Shown here piece by piece: positions 9,035-17,994 of a stretch of 64,000 bases of DNA (its first letter is position 1; each line of letters opens with the position of its first letter). Position numbers and translations under genes: made by a program. Below the pieces are notes generated by a model. It searched no databases. It saw nothing but the letters and a program-made list of their open reading frames with translations, and had not been told where the DNA came from. Where the stretch lies: NCBI RefSeq assembly GCF_030815855.1, contig NZ_JAUSXG010000001.1, forward strand, positions 2,666,001-2,730,000, given 5' to 3'. This stretch comes from Variovorax paradoxus (lineage in GTDB: Bacteria; Pseudomonadota; Gammaproteobacteria; Burkholderiales; Burkholderiaceae_C).

Positions 9035-9721
9035 ATGTCGTTTTTGACCAGTCCGGATTTCTGGATTGCCCTGTCGCAGATCATCCTGATCAACATCGTC
9101 CTGAGCGGCGACAACGCCGTTGTCATCGCAATGGCTTCCCGCTCGCTGCCGCCCGCGCAGCAGAAAAAGGCCATTCTGTTCGGCAGCATGGGCGCGATCG
9201 TGCTGCGCGTGGTCCTGACGTTCTTTGCCGTCTACCTGCTCACGCTGCCGTACCTCAAGCTGGTCGGCGCCGCGCTGCTGTTCTGGATCGGCATCGGCCT
9301 GCTCAAGGGCGATGACGGCGAGGAAAACCTCGACGGCCACTCCAGCCTGGCTGCGGCCATCAAGACCATCGTCGTCGCCGACCTGGTCATGAGCCTGGAC
9401 AACGTCGTCGGCGTCGCAGCCGCGGCCAAGGGCAACGTTCCGCTGCTGGTGTTCGGCCTGGTGATCAGCATTCCCCTGATCATCTTCGGCAGCACCCTGA
9501 TCCTCAAGCTGATGGACCGCTTCCCGATCATCATCACGCTCGGCGCCGCCCTGCTGGGCTGGGTGGCCGGTGAAATGGCGATGTCCGATCCGGCCATCGC
9601 CGGCTGGGCCGCCGACCAGCATGTGCTGCACAAGGTGATTCCCGCCATCGGCGCCATCTCCGTCGTGGCGATCGGCAAGTGGCTGACCAGCCGTCAGCAG
9701 CCGGAACCCGCCAACGCCTGA
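9035..9721 (+). CDS. TerC-family integral membrane protein (putative metal exporter)
   Basis: A 228-residue membrane protein of the TerC/YkoY family with about seven hydrophobic segments. The two family hallmarks are present: VLSGDNAVVIAMASR near residue 20 and VVADLVMSLDNVVGVA near 115, whose acidic and Asn residues are thought to bind metal. Relatives export manganese or other divalent metals, often to load secreted enzymes. Start 9035 is chosen because GAGGAG lies 8 bases upstream and the 25 residues of the longer frame are uncharacteristic. The upstream repeat array suggests two-component control. Confidence 0.85.
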   Translation: MSFLTSPDFWIALSQIILINIVLSGDNAVVIAMASRSLPPAQQKKAILFGSMGAIVLRVVLTFFAVYLLTLPYLKLVGAALLFWIGIGLLKGDDGEENLDGHSSLAAAIKTIVVADLVMSLDNVVGVAAAAKGNVPLLVFGLVISIPLIIFGSTLILKLMDRFPIIITLGAALLGWVAGEMAMSDPAIAGWAADQHVLHKVIPAIGAISVVAIGKWLTSRQQPEPANA

Positions 9722-9731
9722 AGGTGCCGGC

Positions 9732-10166
9732 GTGAGACGGCGCATTCTGGTTCCGATCGACCCGACCGAGCCGGCCCGCACGCGCTCGGCCGTCGATCAG
9801 GTCGTGCGCATCTGCCAGCGGGAACCGGCAGCGGTCCGGCTGCTGCGGGTGCAGCCCGCGGTCTCGGGCCACGTCGCGATGTTCTTCGACGCGCAAGAGC
9901 TGCGCGAGCTGCAGCAAAGCACGGGCGCCGAGGAACTGCAGTTCGCACAGAACCTGCTCGCCGTGGCCGGCATCTCCTGCACCACCACGGTGGCCATCGG
10001 GCGCAGTGCGGAGACCATCGTGGCGGCAGCGCGCGACTTCGGCTGCGACCGCATCGTCTTCGGGCGGGACGAGCCCAGCCTGGCAGGACGGATATTCGGC
10101 TCGCTGGCGCAGCAGGTGCGCCAGCTGCTCGGCGCGAGCGGCGACCACCAGGTCATCGGCTCCTGA
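9732..10166 (+). CDS. UspA-like universal stress protein
   Basis: A 144-residue protein with a UspA-type Rossmann-like fold: N-terminal RRRILVPIDPTEPARTRSA and a C-terminal DRIVFGRDEPSLAGRIFGS segment resembling the nucleotide-binding G-x2-G-x9-GS loop, with one glycine replaced. It starts with GTG, 10 bp after the TerC gene, and is probably cotranscribed with it. Its role is unknown; Usp proteins generally act under stress and some bind ATP. Confidence 0.7.
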   Translation: MRRRILVPIDPTEPARTRSAVDQVVRICQREPAAVRLLRVQPAVSGHVAMFFDAQELRELQQSTGAEELQFAQNLLAVAGISCTTTVAIGRSAETIVAAARDFGCDRIVFGRDEPSLAGRIFGSLAQQVRQLLGASGDHQVIGS

Positions 10167-10180
10167 CTCCGCCGGCCGGA

Positions 10181-10585
10181 TCAGCGCTCGCTGGTCTCCG
10201 GCAGCTTCGCGATCACCTTGATCTCGAACTGGAAACCGTAGAGCCACGTCACGCCGATGCCGGTCAGCGTCGGGTGCGGCGCGCTCCCCCAATACTCCGG
10301 CACCAGCTTCCAGATTCTTTCGAAATTCGACTCCGGGTCGACGATGAAGACGGTGACGTCGACCACGTCCTCGAAGGTGCAGCCCGCCGCCGCCAGGACG
10401 GCGTTCAGGTTGCCGAACGCGCGCCGGACCTGCGCCTCCAGCTCGGGCTCGGGCGAGCCATCCTCCCGGCTGCCGACCTGTCCTGAAACGAACAGGAAGC
10501 CATTGGAGCGGATGGCCGGCGAATAGCGATTCTTATCGTAGAGCGCCTGGCGCCCGGGCGGAAAAACGACGTCACGTTGAGCCAT
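10181..10585 (-). CDS. RidA/YjgF-family protein
   Basis: A 134-residue RidA-superfamily protein. Typical members hydrolyse reactive enamine/imine intermediates released by PLP enzymes. Recognisable segments are SNGFLFVSGQVG, QVRRAFGNLNAVLAAAGCTFEDVVDVTVF and a C-terminal strand. The usual catalytic Arg of RidA proper is not clearly in place (HPTLTGIGVTWL), so it may be one of the Rid subfamilies without deaminase activity. Start 10585 has AGAGAAAG before it. The longer frame adds 17 atypical residues. It is divergent from the LysR gene, its likely regulator. Confidence 0.85.
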   Translation of the reverse strand: MAQRDVVFPPGRQALYDKNRYSPAIRSNGFLFVSGQVGSREDGSPEPELEAQVRRAFGNLNAVLAAAGCTFEDVVDVTVFIVDPESNFERIWKLVPEYWGSAPHPTLTGIGVTWLYGFQFEIKVIAKLPETSER

Positions 10586-10740
10586 GGATTGCTTTCTCTT
10601 CTTTCCTGAATGGGTCGTCGCCGACCCGGTCATCACGATGAAGGGACTTTAGGCATTCGTGCCTGCCGGATAAACGGGCCAAGCCAACAATCACTGTTTG
10701 CGGAATCCAAACAATCTTCGAATCAGCAGGAGCAGCAGGC

Positions 10741-11661
10741 ATGGACCGTTTCGATGCGATGCAGGCATTCGCCCGCGTGGTGGAAGCAGGCAGCTTCACC
10801 AAGGCGGCCGAAACGCTTCACATGAGCAAGACCAGCGTGACGCAGCTGGTGCAGCAGCTGGAGGCACGGCTGCGGGTCAAGCTGCTCAACCGCACCACGC
10901 GCAAGGTCAACGTCACTGCCGACGGCGCGGCCTACTACGAGCGCGTGGTGCGCCTGCTGGCCGACATGGACGATGCGGAGACCAGCCTGTCCAGCGCCGC
11001 GGCGCTGCCCCGCGGCCGCCTGCGGGTGGACGTGCCCAGCCCGCTGGCGCGCACGATCCTGGTGCCGGCCTTGCCGGCCTTCCACGCCCGCTATCCCGAC
11101 ATCCAGCTCGACATGGGCGTGAGCGATCGCGTGGTCGACCTGATGGGCGAGAACGTGGACTGCGTCGTGCGCGGCGGCGAGCTCACCGACCGGTCGCTGA
11201 TGGCACGCCGCGTGGGCGACCTGCAGCTCGGGGTTCATGCGGCGCCGAGCTACCTGGCACGCGCCGGCGTGCCCTCGCACCCGCTCGAGCTCGAAGACTC
11301 GCATCACCGCATCGTGGGCTTTTTGTGGTCACGCAACGGCAAGACCTTTCCGTACGCGATGCACCGCGATGGCGAACGCATCGAGGTGCAGGGCCGCTAT
11401 GTGCTGTCGGTCGACGATGGCAATGCCTACCTCGCGGCTGGCCTCGCGGGCGTGGGCGTACTCTGGCTGCCGGACTACATGGCCAAGGCGCACGTGGCGC
11501 GCGGCGAGCTGGTGCCGCTGTTCGAGGGCTGGCAGCTCGACCCGATACCGCTGTACGTGGCGTTTCCGCCGAACCGGCATGTCAGCGCCAAGCTGCGCGT
11601 GTTCATCGATTGGGTCGCCGAGCTGATGGCGCGGCATGCGCCGGTCGGCCGGGATCGATGA
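10741..11661 (+). CDS. LysR-family transcriptional regulator
   Basis: A 306-residue LysR regulator. The N-terminal winged helix-turn-helix is clear (MDRFDAMQAFARVVEAGSF, then KAAETLHMSKTSVTQLVQQL), followed by a periplasmic-binding-like effector domain. The sequence is of the common PecT/DhcR-like group. The divergent RidA gene begins 155 bp away, and LysR proteins usually control the adjacent divergent gene. The effector is unknown. Confidence 0.88.
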   Translation: MDRFDAMQAFARVVEAGSFTKAAETLHMSKTSVTQLVQQLEARLRVKLLNRTTRKVNVTADGAAYYERVVRLLADMDDAETSLSSAAALPRGRLRVDVPSPLARTILVPALPAFHARYPDIQLDMGVSDRVVDLMGENVDCVVRGGELTDRSLMARRVGDLQLGVHAAPSYLARAGVPSHPLELEDSHHRIVGFLWSRNGKTFPYAMHRDGERIEVQGRYVLSVDDGNAYLAAGLAGVGVLWLPDYMAKAHVARGELVPLFEGWQLDPIPLYVAFPPNRHVSAKLRVFIDWVAELMARHAPVGRDR

Positions 11662-11682
11662 AGCCCGCGAAGTCTTTATCGC

Positions 11683-12486
11683 TCAGAAGGCCGGGATCAC
11701 CGCACCCCTGTACTTGTCCTGGATGAACTTGCGGACCTCCGCCGTATGCAGCGCCGCCACCAGCTTGGCGACGGCGGGCGAAGCCGCGTTGTCCTTGCGC
11801 GAGGCGATGAAGTTGGCGTACGGCGACTTGCGGCCGTCTTCGATGAAGAGCGCATCCTTGCCCGGGTCGAGCTTGGCCTCCAGCGCGTAGTTGGTGTTGA
11901 TCAACGCCTGGTCCACGTCCGGCAGCGCACGCGGCAGCTGCGCGGATTCGAGTTCGCGGATCACCAGCTTCTTCGGATTGGCGACGATGTCGCGCGCGGT
12001 GGACTTGATGTTGCTCGGGTCCTTGAGCTTGATGAGCCCTTCGCGTGCCAGCAGCGACAGCGCCCGGCCCGAGTTCGACGGATCGCTCGGGATCGCGACG
12101 ATGGCGCCCTCGCGCAGCTCGGAAGCCTTCTTGATCTTCTGCGAATACGCGCCGAAGGGCTCGATGTGCACGTCGCTCCCCGGCACTTCCACGATGTCGG
12201 TCTTGCGGTCCTTGTTGAAGGACTCCAGGTACGGACGGTTCTGGAAGAAGTTGGCGTCCAGCTGCTTCTCGCTCACCGCCAGGTTCGGCTGCACGTAGTC
12301 ATTGAACACCTTGACCTGCAGATCGACGCCCTGTGCCTTCAGCTGCGGCCGGATGAATTCCAGGATCTCCGCATGCGGCACCGGCGAAGCGGCCACGCGC
12401 AGCACCTCTTGCGCCTGTGCGGCGGCGGCCAGGCCGGCAATGGCGAGCGCCATCAGAGAAAACGCGCGTCGGGTTGAAAGCAGCAT
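11683..12486 (-). CDS. MetQ/NlpA-family substrate-binding protein
   Basis: A 267-residue periplasmic receptor of the NlpA/MetQ family, which bind methionine or related compounds for MetNI-type importers. The signal peptide is clear (ARRAFSLMALAIAGLAAAAQAQ) but there is no lipobox cysteine, so it should be soluble in the periplasm. Start 12486 is preceded by AGGGA. No metN or metI gene is in the window, so its transporter must be elsewhere or it serves another one. It is the last gene of a leftward cluster with a monooxygenase and two peroxidase-like proteins. Confidence 0.88.
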   Translation of the reverse strand: MLLSTRRAFSLMALAIAGLAAAAQAQEVLRVAASPVPHAEILEFIRPQLKAQGVDLQVKVFNDYVQPNLAVSEKQLDANFFQNRPYLESFNKDRKTDIVEVPGSDVHIEPFGAYSQKIKKASELREGAIVAIPSDPSNSGRALSLLAREGLIKLKDPSNIKSTARDIVANPKKLVIRELESAQLPRALPDVDQALINTNYALEAKLDPGKDALFIEDGRKSPYANFIASRKDNAASPAVAKLVAALHTAEVRKFIQDKYRGAVIPAF

Positions 12487-12649
12487 GATTTTGGATTCCC
12501 TCGATAAACAGGTTGTGTTGGCCCGCTTTCTTCCATGCGAGAAAGCTTGGGTGCCGCAGGTTAGCCGCGCTGCCTCCAACCCCAAACAACGGATCAGAGC
12601 TTCCATATTCGTTTTTCGCATTCGACGGAATGCGAAACGGCATGCATGC

Positions 12650-13261
12650 CTATGCGGCCACGCTTTGCTGCGGCTCCCCCAGCGACAGCATGAGCCGGTT
12701 GGCCCAGTTGAAGAAGGCCGCGCCGTGGATGACATCGGCAATCGCGAGGTCGTCCAGCCCCAGCGCGCGCAGTTGCTCGACGTGCTCGGCGCCGAACGCG
12801 GACGGTGTGGACGACAGCGCAACCGAGGCCGCGACGATCGTGTTCCAGCGTTCGCCCAGGTCGGCCTGCACGCCTTCGTCCAGCAGGCGCTGTACGTCGT
12901 CCGTGCGCTGCGAGAAATGCGAGGCGAAACGCGCATGCACCGACGCGCAATAGATGCAGCCGTTGTAGCGCGAGGCCGCAGCCGCCGAGAGTTCACGCTC
13001 GGCACGCGGCAGCCCTGCTTCGGGGTTGTAGAAGATGTCCTTGTCTGTGCGTGTGCGGGCACCCAGGATGTCGGGGTCGCGCGCCAGCAGGCGAAAGTAC
13101 GGCGACTTGGCGCGCGACGCGTCCACCAGTCCTGCGAAATGCCGCTCGGTCAGCTCGGCCTCGGGCAGCGGCTCGAGCCAGGGCAGCCATTCGAGCTGCG
13201 CCTGCGTGAAGGCGATCGGGTGGGTGTTGTCGGGGTGACTAAGAGTCGATTCGGCGGCCAT
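12650..13261 (-). CDS. Alkylhydroperoxidase-like (AhpD/CMD fold) protein
   Basis: A 203-residue protein of the carboxymuconolactone-decarboxylase/AhpD fold with the redox motif CIYCASVH (C-x2-C-x3-H), typical of AhpD-type peroxidases. It resembles the family named after A. vitis Avi_7169 (TIGR04030). I assign this from memory of the family. It starts 12 bp after the neighbouring CMD gene and is probably cotranscribed. The reaction is unproven; a role in handling peroxide formed by the flavin monooxygenase upstream is inference. Confidence 0.78.
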   Translation of the reverse strand: MAAESTLSHPDNTHPIAFTQAQLEWLPWLEPLPEAELTERHFAGLVDASRAKSPYFRLLARDPDILGARTRTDKDIFYNPEAGLPRAERELSAAAASRYNGCIYCASVHARFASHFSQRTDDVQRLLDEGVQADLGERWNTIVAASVALSSTPSAFGAEHVEQLRALGLDDLAIADVIHGAAFFNWANRLMLSLGEPQQSVAA

Positions 13262-13273
13262 GTGTTTCTCGGG

Positions 13274-13918
13274 TCAATCGACAAGGGTGACGGGACGTTG
13301 CGCCAATGCCCCGAGGCCGGTGACGACGCGGATCTGGAATGCAAGAAAGGCCACGAGTTGCGACAGCGTCACGATTTCGGTGCTGGACCACCCGGCATCG
13401 AGCAGCGACTGCAGCGCCGCCGCGCTCGCATCGCGGGGGTGGAAGACGAGCAGGTGCGCATGCGCGAGTGCGCTCGACAACCGCTCGCCGAGCACCTGCC
13501 GCTGTGCATCGCCGACCGCATACGACGGGCCCGCGGCGTCTTCGGCACTCAGCGGGCCCGCCGGATAGCGGCCGTACGGTCCTGCTGCGGCGCCGCGCTT
13601 CGTTTCGCCGGCGATAGCCTCCAGCACTGCAGCCTCCGCACCCTGCCCGGCCAAGCCGTCGGCATAGAAGCGCGCCGCTTCGGCCTGCCCGTGCAGACCT
13701 GCGACGAAGGCCGCGATGGCGAACCGATCCACGATTTCGAAATTCCCGATGAGGGGCGGCACGGGCGCGAACAGCGAAAGATAGCTCTGCTGCGCATGCG
13801 TGCGCGCCTGCTCGCGCTGGGCACGAACCCGGTCGAGGTGGCTGCCCGGCGCGATGCCGGCGAGCCGGTCGATGACGTCGGGCACAGCGGATGCGGATGA
13901 AGAAACGGTAGCGTTCAT
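13274..13918 (-). CDS. CMD-domain protein without redox cysteines
   Basis: A 214-residue protein of the carboxymuconolactone-decarboxylase fold, resembling the Avi_7170 family (TIGR04029). It has no cysteine at all, so it cannot act as a CxxC peroxidase like its neighbour. It may be a non-catalytic partner or use a different chemistry. It lies between the luciferase-like gene (15 bp away) and the AhpD-like gene (12 bp away). Confidence 0.72.
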   Translation of the reverse strand: MNATVSSSASAVPDVIDRLAGIAPGSHLDRVRAQREQARTHAQQSYLSLFAPVPPLIGNFEIVDRFAIAAFVAGLHGQAEAARFYADGLAGQGAEAAVLEAIAGETKRGAAAGPYGRYPAGPLSAEDAAGPSYAVGDAQRQVLGERLSSALAHAHLLVFHPRDASAAALQSLLDAGWSSTEIVTLSQLVAFLAFQIRVVTGLGALAQRPVTLVD

Positions 13919-13933
13919 ACAGTGGAATCCAGC

Positions 13934-15016
13934 TTAGAGAAGTGCAAGGGATTGAAGGTCGGAGACGCCCTCCCCGCGCGTCCAGCCCAGGGCCGGCGCG
14001 ACGACGGAGGCCGTCAGTTCGACGGAGCGCAGGATCGCCTCGTGCGGCGGATCGACGGAGTGCACCTGGCAGACCAGGTCAGTCACGCGCGCGAGCGTGC
14101 TGTCCGCGCGCAGCGCGGCGATCACGTCGTCCGGCGAGCCGACGTGCACGTCGTAGGCGGCAATCAGCTGTTCGAGCGACGCATCCGGGCCGGCACGGTC
14201 TGCCAGGCCGACCTGTCCTGAAGCAGCGAAGCGGGCCGCCGAGCGGCGCAGCCCGATGTCTGCAAGACGCAGGGCCTCCTTGCGGGTCTCCGCCACGAAA
14301 ACGCTGCGCGAGCCGACGATGCGCGGTGCACGGTCGGGCGGCAGCGCGGCCAGGTAGGCGTCGACGATCGGGTTCTGGATGTCGGCAAGCGAAGCATCGG
14401 GCGCGTGTTCGGGGCGCGGCTGCGTGCGCGACAGCATCAGGCCATCGCCGGCCTCGCCCGCGCGCCTGCCGCCGCTGACCGAGAACGTGGCTTGCCAGAT
14501 GCGGTCCAGCAACTGCGACGCCGCGGGGTACAGCGTGTCGCCGCCCACCAGCGGCTGCCCGGCCCATGCCGCGCGCACTGCGGCAAGCTGCCTCGCGAAG
14601 ATGGCAGAGCGGTCGTTGCCGTCCAGCCCGAAAGCCGCAAAAGATTCGGGTGTTCCGCCCGTGCCCACGCCTACCTCGAGCCGGCCGCCGGAGAGCAGGT
14701 CCAGCACGATCGCGTCCTCGGCCACGCGCACGGCGTTCTCCAGCGGCAGCGTGACGATGCCCGTACCCAGGCGGATGCGCTTCGTGCGCGAAGCCACATA
14801 CGCCAGGAACACGAATGGCGACGGCAGCCCGCCCTCGTGTTCGTGGAAGTGGTGCTGCGCCACCCAGGCGGAGTCGAAACCGCAGGCCTCGGCATGGGCG
14901 ATCTGCGCGGCGACAAGACGATAGCGCTCGGCGGCGGAGACCTCGTCCAGCAGGCGGCTGAAGAAGCCAAGGCGTAGGGGTCGCAAAGGGTGTGAAGGGT
15001 GAAAAGGGCCGGGCAT
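13934..15016 (-). CDS. Luciferase-like FMN-dependent monooxygenase
   Basis: A 360-residue TIM-barrel monooxygenase of the bacterial luciferase superfamily, of the KPN_01858 type (TIGR04027) that usually accompanies the two CMD proteins that follow. Features are RLGFFSRLLDE, WVAQHHFHEHEGGLPSPFVF and GRLEVGVGTGG. Such enzymes use reduced FMN and O2. The substrate is unknown. It is the first gene of the leftward cluster and faces the rhodanese gene across 239 bp. Confidence 0.82.
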   Translation of the reverse strand: MPGPFHPSHPLRPLRLGFFSRLLDEVSAAERYRLVAAQIAHAEACGFDSAWVAQHHFHEHEGGLPSPFVFLAYVASRTKRIRLGTGIVTLPLENAVRVAEDAIVLDLLSGGRLEVGVGTGGTPESFAAFGLDGNDRSAIFARQLAAVRAAWAGQPLVGGDTLYPAASQLLDRIWQATFSVSGGRRAGEAGDGLMLSRTQPRPEHAPDASLADIQNPIVDAYLAALPPDRAPRIVGSRSVFVAETRKEALRLADIGLRRSAARFAASGQVGLADRAGPDASLEQLIAAYDVHVGSPDDVIAALRADSTLARVTDLVCQVHSVDPPHEAILRSVELTASVVAPALGWTRGEGVSDLQSLALL

Positions 15017-15255
15017 CCGGAACAGACCAGGTTGTCGAAGAGCCTTCGAGTCTTGCCTGCGCCGCGGGACTAAGGAAATCCGGTTTTCGCGCTTGGTTAT
15101 GCGATTAGCGCGTTTGCCGGAGCGCGATTCCGATGCCGCTCAGGCCGTCGGCGCGAGCACGATCTCTCGCCGCCGCGTTTGCTTATGCGGAAGTCTTCGT
15201 AGCAGCGCGTGCGTCGAGAGGCTATGGTGCCGCCGACCTTTTCTTCAGCGCACTC
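15017..15255. promoter_or_regulatory. Divergent intergenic region
   Basis: 239 bp between the leftward luciferase-like cluster and the rightward rhodanese gene. It must hold promoters for both. A relatively AT-rich stretch around 15070-15110 (including TTGGTTATGCGATTAGCG) is the likely place. No sigma-54 motif or clear operator was recognised. Confidence 0.4.
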
Positions 15256-16971
15256 ATGTCCACCACCGCCGCAATTTCCACCCCTGCTTCCGCCCCGGCG
15301 GTTGTTTCCGCATCAGCGTCGGCATCCGCCATTTCCGCGGCCACCTTGCACCAATGGCTGCAGGACGGGCGCGAACTGGCGCTGCTCGACATTCGCGAGC
15401 ATGGCCAGTACGGCGAAGGCCATCCCTTCTTCGCAGTCCATGCCAGCTACAGCCGCCTCGAAACCGAGGTGGCGCGCCTCGTGCCGCGGCGTGCCACCCG
15501 CACCGTGCTGTTCGACGACGGCGATGCGGACTCGGCCTTGGCGCACAGGGCGGCGGGCCGCCTTGCGGCGCTCGGCTACGACGACGTGTCGGTGCTCGCA
15601 GGCGGTGCACCGGCCTGGTCTCGCGCCGGGCACACGCTGTTCAAGGGCGTGAACCTGCCCTCCAAGACCTTCGGCGAAGTCGCCGAACACGCCTTTGAAG
15701 TGCCGCACATCGACGCACGCACGCTGGCCGCCTGGCAGCGCGCGGGCGAACCGCTGCTTCTTCTCGACGGCCGCACGCTCGAAGAACACCGCAAGATGAC
15801 GCTTCCCGGTGCCGTTCCCGTACCCAATGGCGAGCTGGCGCTGCGCTGGCGCGCGCTGGTGTCGGATCCGGCGACGCCTATCGTGGTGCACTGCGCTGGG
15901 CGCACGCGCAGCATCGTCGGCGCGCAGATCCTGCGCGACCTCGGCGTACCGAATCCCGTGTTCGCGCTGGAGAACGGAACCCAGGGCTGGGCACTCGCAG
16001 GCTTCGAACTCGAGCGCGGAAGCGCCAGGACACTTCCACCTGCACCCGATGCAGCGCAGCGCCAGGCCGCACGCGACGACGCCGGATCGGCGGCGCAACG
16101 CACGGGCGTGCCCGTGCTCACCGCCGCCCAGGCGCAGGACTGGCTCGACGACGGCACCCGCACCACTTTCGTATTCGACGTTCGCACCGCGGAAGAATTT
16201 GCCGCCGGTGGCCTGCAAGGCGCACGGCATGCACCGGGAGGCCAATTGCTTCAAGCCACCGACCTGCAGATCGGGGTGCGCCACGCGCGCGTCCTGGTGC
16301 TCGACGACGATGGCGTGCGCGCCCCCGTCGTGGCGCTGTGGCTGCGGCGGCTCGGTCTCGATGCGGCCCTGGTCGAGGACGGCCTCGCCAGTGACCTGCG
16401 CGTACCGATGCGCGCACCCGCCAGGCTTCCGCCGACGGTGGCAGCCCTGGACGCGGACGCACTGTCCGCATTGCGCGGACACAACGGCCGCCTCGACGAC
16501 CGCCTGCCCGCCGTGCTCGATCTGCGACCCTCGCCGATCTACAGGGCGCGCCATGCACGCGGTGCGATCTGGTCGATCCGGCCGCGCGTGGTCGCCGATG
16601 CCCGCGTCGCGACCGGCGGCAACCCGCAACACCCGGTGCTGCTGATCGCACCCGACGAAACCCTCGCGCGCCTGGCCGCCCAAGACTTGAGCGAAGCCGG
16701 CTGGCAGCAGCTCTCGTGGGCCAAGGCCGAAGCGCTCGAGGCCGCGGGCTGGCCCCAGCTGGCCACACCCACATCGCCGCCCGACGCCGACGCCATCGAC
16801 TACCTGCTCTTCGTGCACGACCGCCACGACGGCAACCTCGATGCCGCTCGCCGCTATCTCGACTGGGAACTGGGCCTTGTCGCCCAGTGCGCGCCCGATG
16901 AACTGGCCAGCTTCCGCGTGCCGACCGGTACGCACGAAAGTTTGCGCGGAAATCCGCATATCGATAGTTGA
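15256..16971 (+). CDS. Four-domain rhodanese-like sulfurtransferase
   Basis: A 571-residue protein made of four rhodanese domains (about residues 30-120, 145-260, 280-385, 400-495) and a C-terminal segment with YLDWELGLVAQ. Only the second domain has the catalytic cysteine (Cys213 in HCAGRTRS). At the same place the others have acidic residues (DDGDAD, DDDGV, APDET). It matches the rhodanese part of the fusion protein at 24516-26735. Rhodaneses move sulfane sulfur to acceptors such as cyanide, thiols or sulfite. Start 15256 is chosen where similarity begins; a frame upstream adds 41 low-complexity residues. Confidence 0.82.
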   Translation: MSTTAAISTPASAPAVVSASASASAISAATLHQWLQDGRELALLDIREHGQYGEGHPFFAVHASYSRLETEVARLVPRRATRTVLFDDGDADSALAHRAAGRLAALGYDDVSVLAGGAPAWSRAGHTLFKGVNLPSKTFGEVAEHAFEVPHIDARTLAAWQRAGEPLLLLDGRTLEEHRKMTLPGAVPVPNGELALRWRALVSDPATPIVVHCAGRTRSIVGAQILRDLGVPNPVFALENGTQGWALAGFELERGSARTLPPAPDAAQRQAARDDAGSAAQRTGVPVLTAAQAQDWLDDGTRTTFVFDVRTAEEFAAGGLQGARHAPGGQLLQATDLQIGVRHARVLVLDDDGVRAPVVALWLRRLGLDAALVEDGLASDLRVPMRAPARLPPTVAALDADALSALRGHNGRLDDRLPAVLDLRPSPIYRARHARGAIWSIRPRVVADARVATGGNPQHPVLLIAPDETLARLAAQDLSEAGWQQLSWAKAEALEAAGWPQLATPTSPPDADAIDYLLFVHDRHDGNLDAARRYLDWELGLVAQCAPDELASFRVPTGTHESLRGNPHIDS

Positions 16972-17050
16972 AGGTGTTCGTTGCAGCGGCAGTCGCGGCC
17001 TCGCAAGATCGCTGTCTGCCTTGCTTCGCCTTTTTTGATCCTTTCATTCG

Positions 17051-17899
17051 ATGATTTTTCGCTCGCGCCTTTCATTCTTCTCTTCCCGCACCGCGGCCGC
17101 GCTTGCCACGGTCGTCAGCCTGTGGGCGGGCGTGGCCCACGCCGACGCCACGCTCGACCGCATCAAGCAGCGCGGCAAGGTCGCCATCGGCGTCATGGTG
17201 AGTGGCGGCCCTTTCGGCTCCATCGACCCCGCCACGCAGCAACTGATCGGCTGGAATCCCGACCTGGCGCGTGACCTCGCGAAGCAGCTCGGCGCCGAGG
17301 TCGAACTGGTGCAGGTGCAGCCGTCGAACCGCGTGCAGTTCCTGCAGTCGGGCAAGGTCGACCTGCTGATCGCCTCGATGGAATACAACGCCGACCGCGG
17401 CGAGATCCTGAGCCATGTCCCCACGCCCTTCTACCGCGTGGGCGGCACCGCGGCCGTGCTCAAGACCAGCGGCATCGCCAAGTGGGAAGACCTGCGCGGC
17501 AAGATCGTCTGTGCCTCGCAAGGCAGCAGCTACGTGAAGCCGCTGCAGGAACAATACGGCGCACAGGTGCGCGGCTTCAAGACCTCCGCCGAATCGCTGC
17601 TCGCGCTGCGCGGCGGCAACTGCGTCGCGGCGGTGCATGACGCCACGCTGATCCAGCCGCTGCTGCGCAGCAGCGCCGAATGGGCCGGCTATGCGGCGCC
17701 CATCACCGACGAGATCCTGCCCGCACCCTCCGTGGTCTGGACCCGCAAGGGCGAGGCCGACACCGTCGCCGCCGTCGACAAGGTGGTGAAGCAGTGGCAT
17801 CGCAGCGGCTGGCTGATCGAGACCGAGAAGCGCAACCACATCGAACCGCCGCAGCCGCTGCTGCCCGAACTGCAGGCCAGGCTGCGCGCCGCGCCCTGA
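17051..17899 (+). CDS. Amino-acid ABC transporter receptor 1
   Basis: A 282-residue periplasmic binding protein of the polar-amino-acid family (SBP_bac_3). A signal peptide (TAAALATVVSLWAGVAHA) is followed by ATLDRIKQRGKVAIGV. It closely resembles the next gene along its whole length, indicating tandem duplication. It sits 79 bp after the rhodanese gene. The context (CDO-like cupin, PLP lyase, rhodaneses) suggests a sulfur amino acid such as cystine or cysteate as ligand, which is inference. Confidence 0.88.
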   Translation: MIFRSRLSFFSSRTAAALATVVSLWAGVAHADATLDRIKQRGKVAIGVMVSGGPFGSIDPATQQLIGWNPDLARDLAKQLGAEVELVQVQPSNRVQFLQSGKVDLLIASMEYNADRGEILSHVPTPFYRVGGTAAVLKTSGIAKWEDLRGKIVCASQGSSYVKPLQEQYGAQVRGFKTSAESLLALRGGNCVAAVHDATLIQPLLRSSAEWAGYAAPITDEILPAPSVVWTRKGEADTVAAVDKVVKQWHRSGWLIETEKRNHIEPPQPLLPELQARLRAAP

Positions 17900-17939
17900 G
17901 CGGCCGCGGCAGCGCCGTTGCACGCTGCACTTCTTTTCA

Positions 17940-17974
17940 GGGGAGCCTTGCAAGACGGCTCCCCGCACTTTCGT
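17940..17974 (+). terminator. Intrinsic terminator or attenuator between the two receptor genes
   Basis: A perfect 8-bp stem GGGGAGCC/GGCTCCCC (17940-17947 and 17957-17964, 9-base loop) is followed by a T-rich tail (ACTTTCGTTTTT). This is a good Rho-independent terminator inside the operon. Partial read-through would yield more receptor 1 than downstream transporter, a common way to raise receptor stoichiometry. Confidence 0.7.
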
Positions 17975-17994
17975 TTTTCCCCGATTTCGATGCC

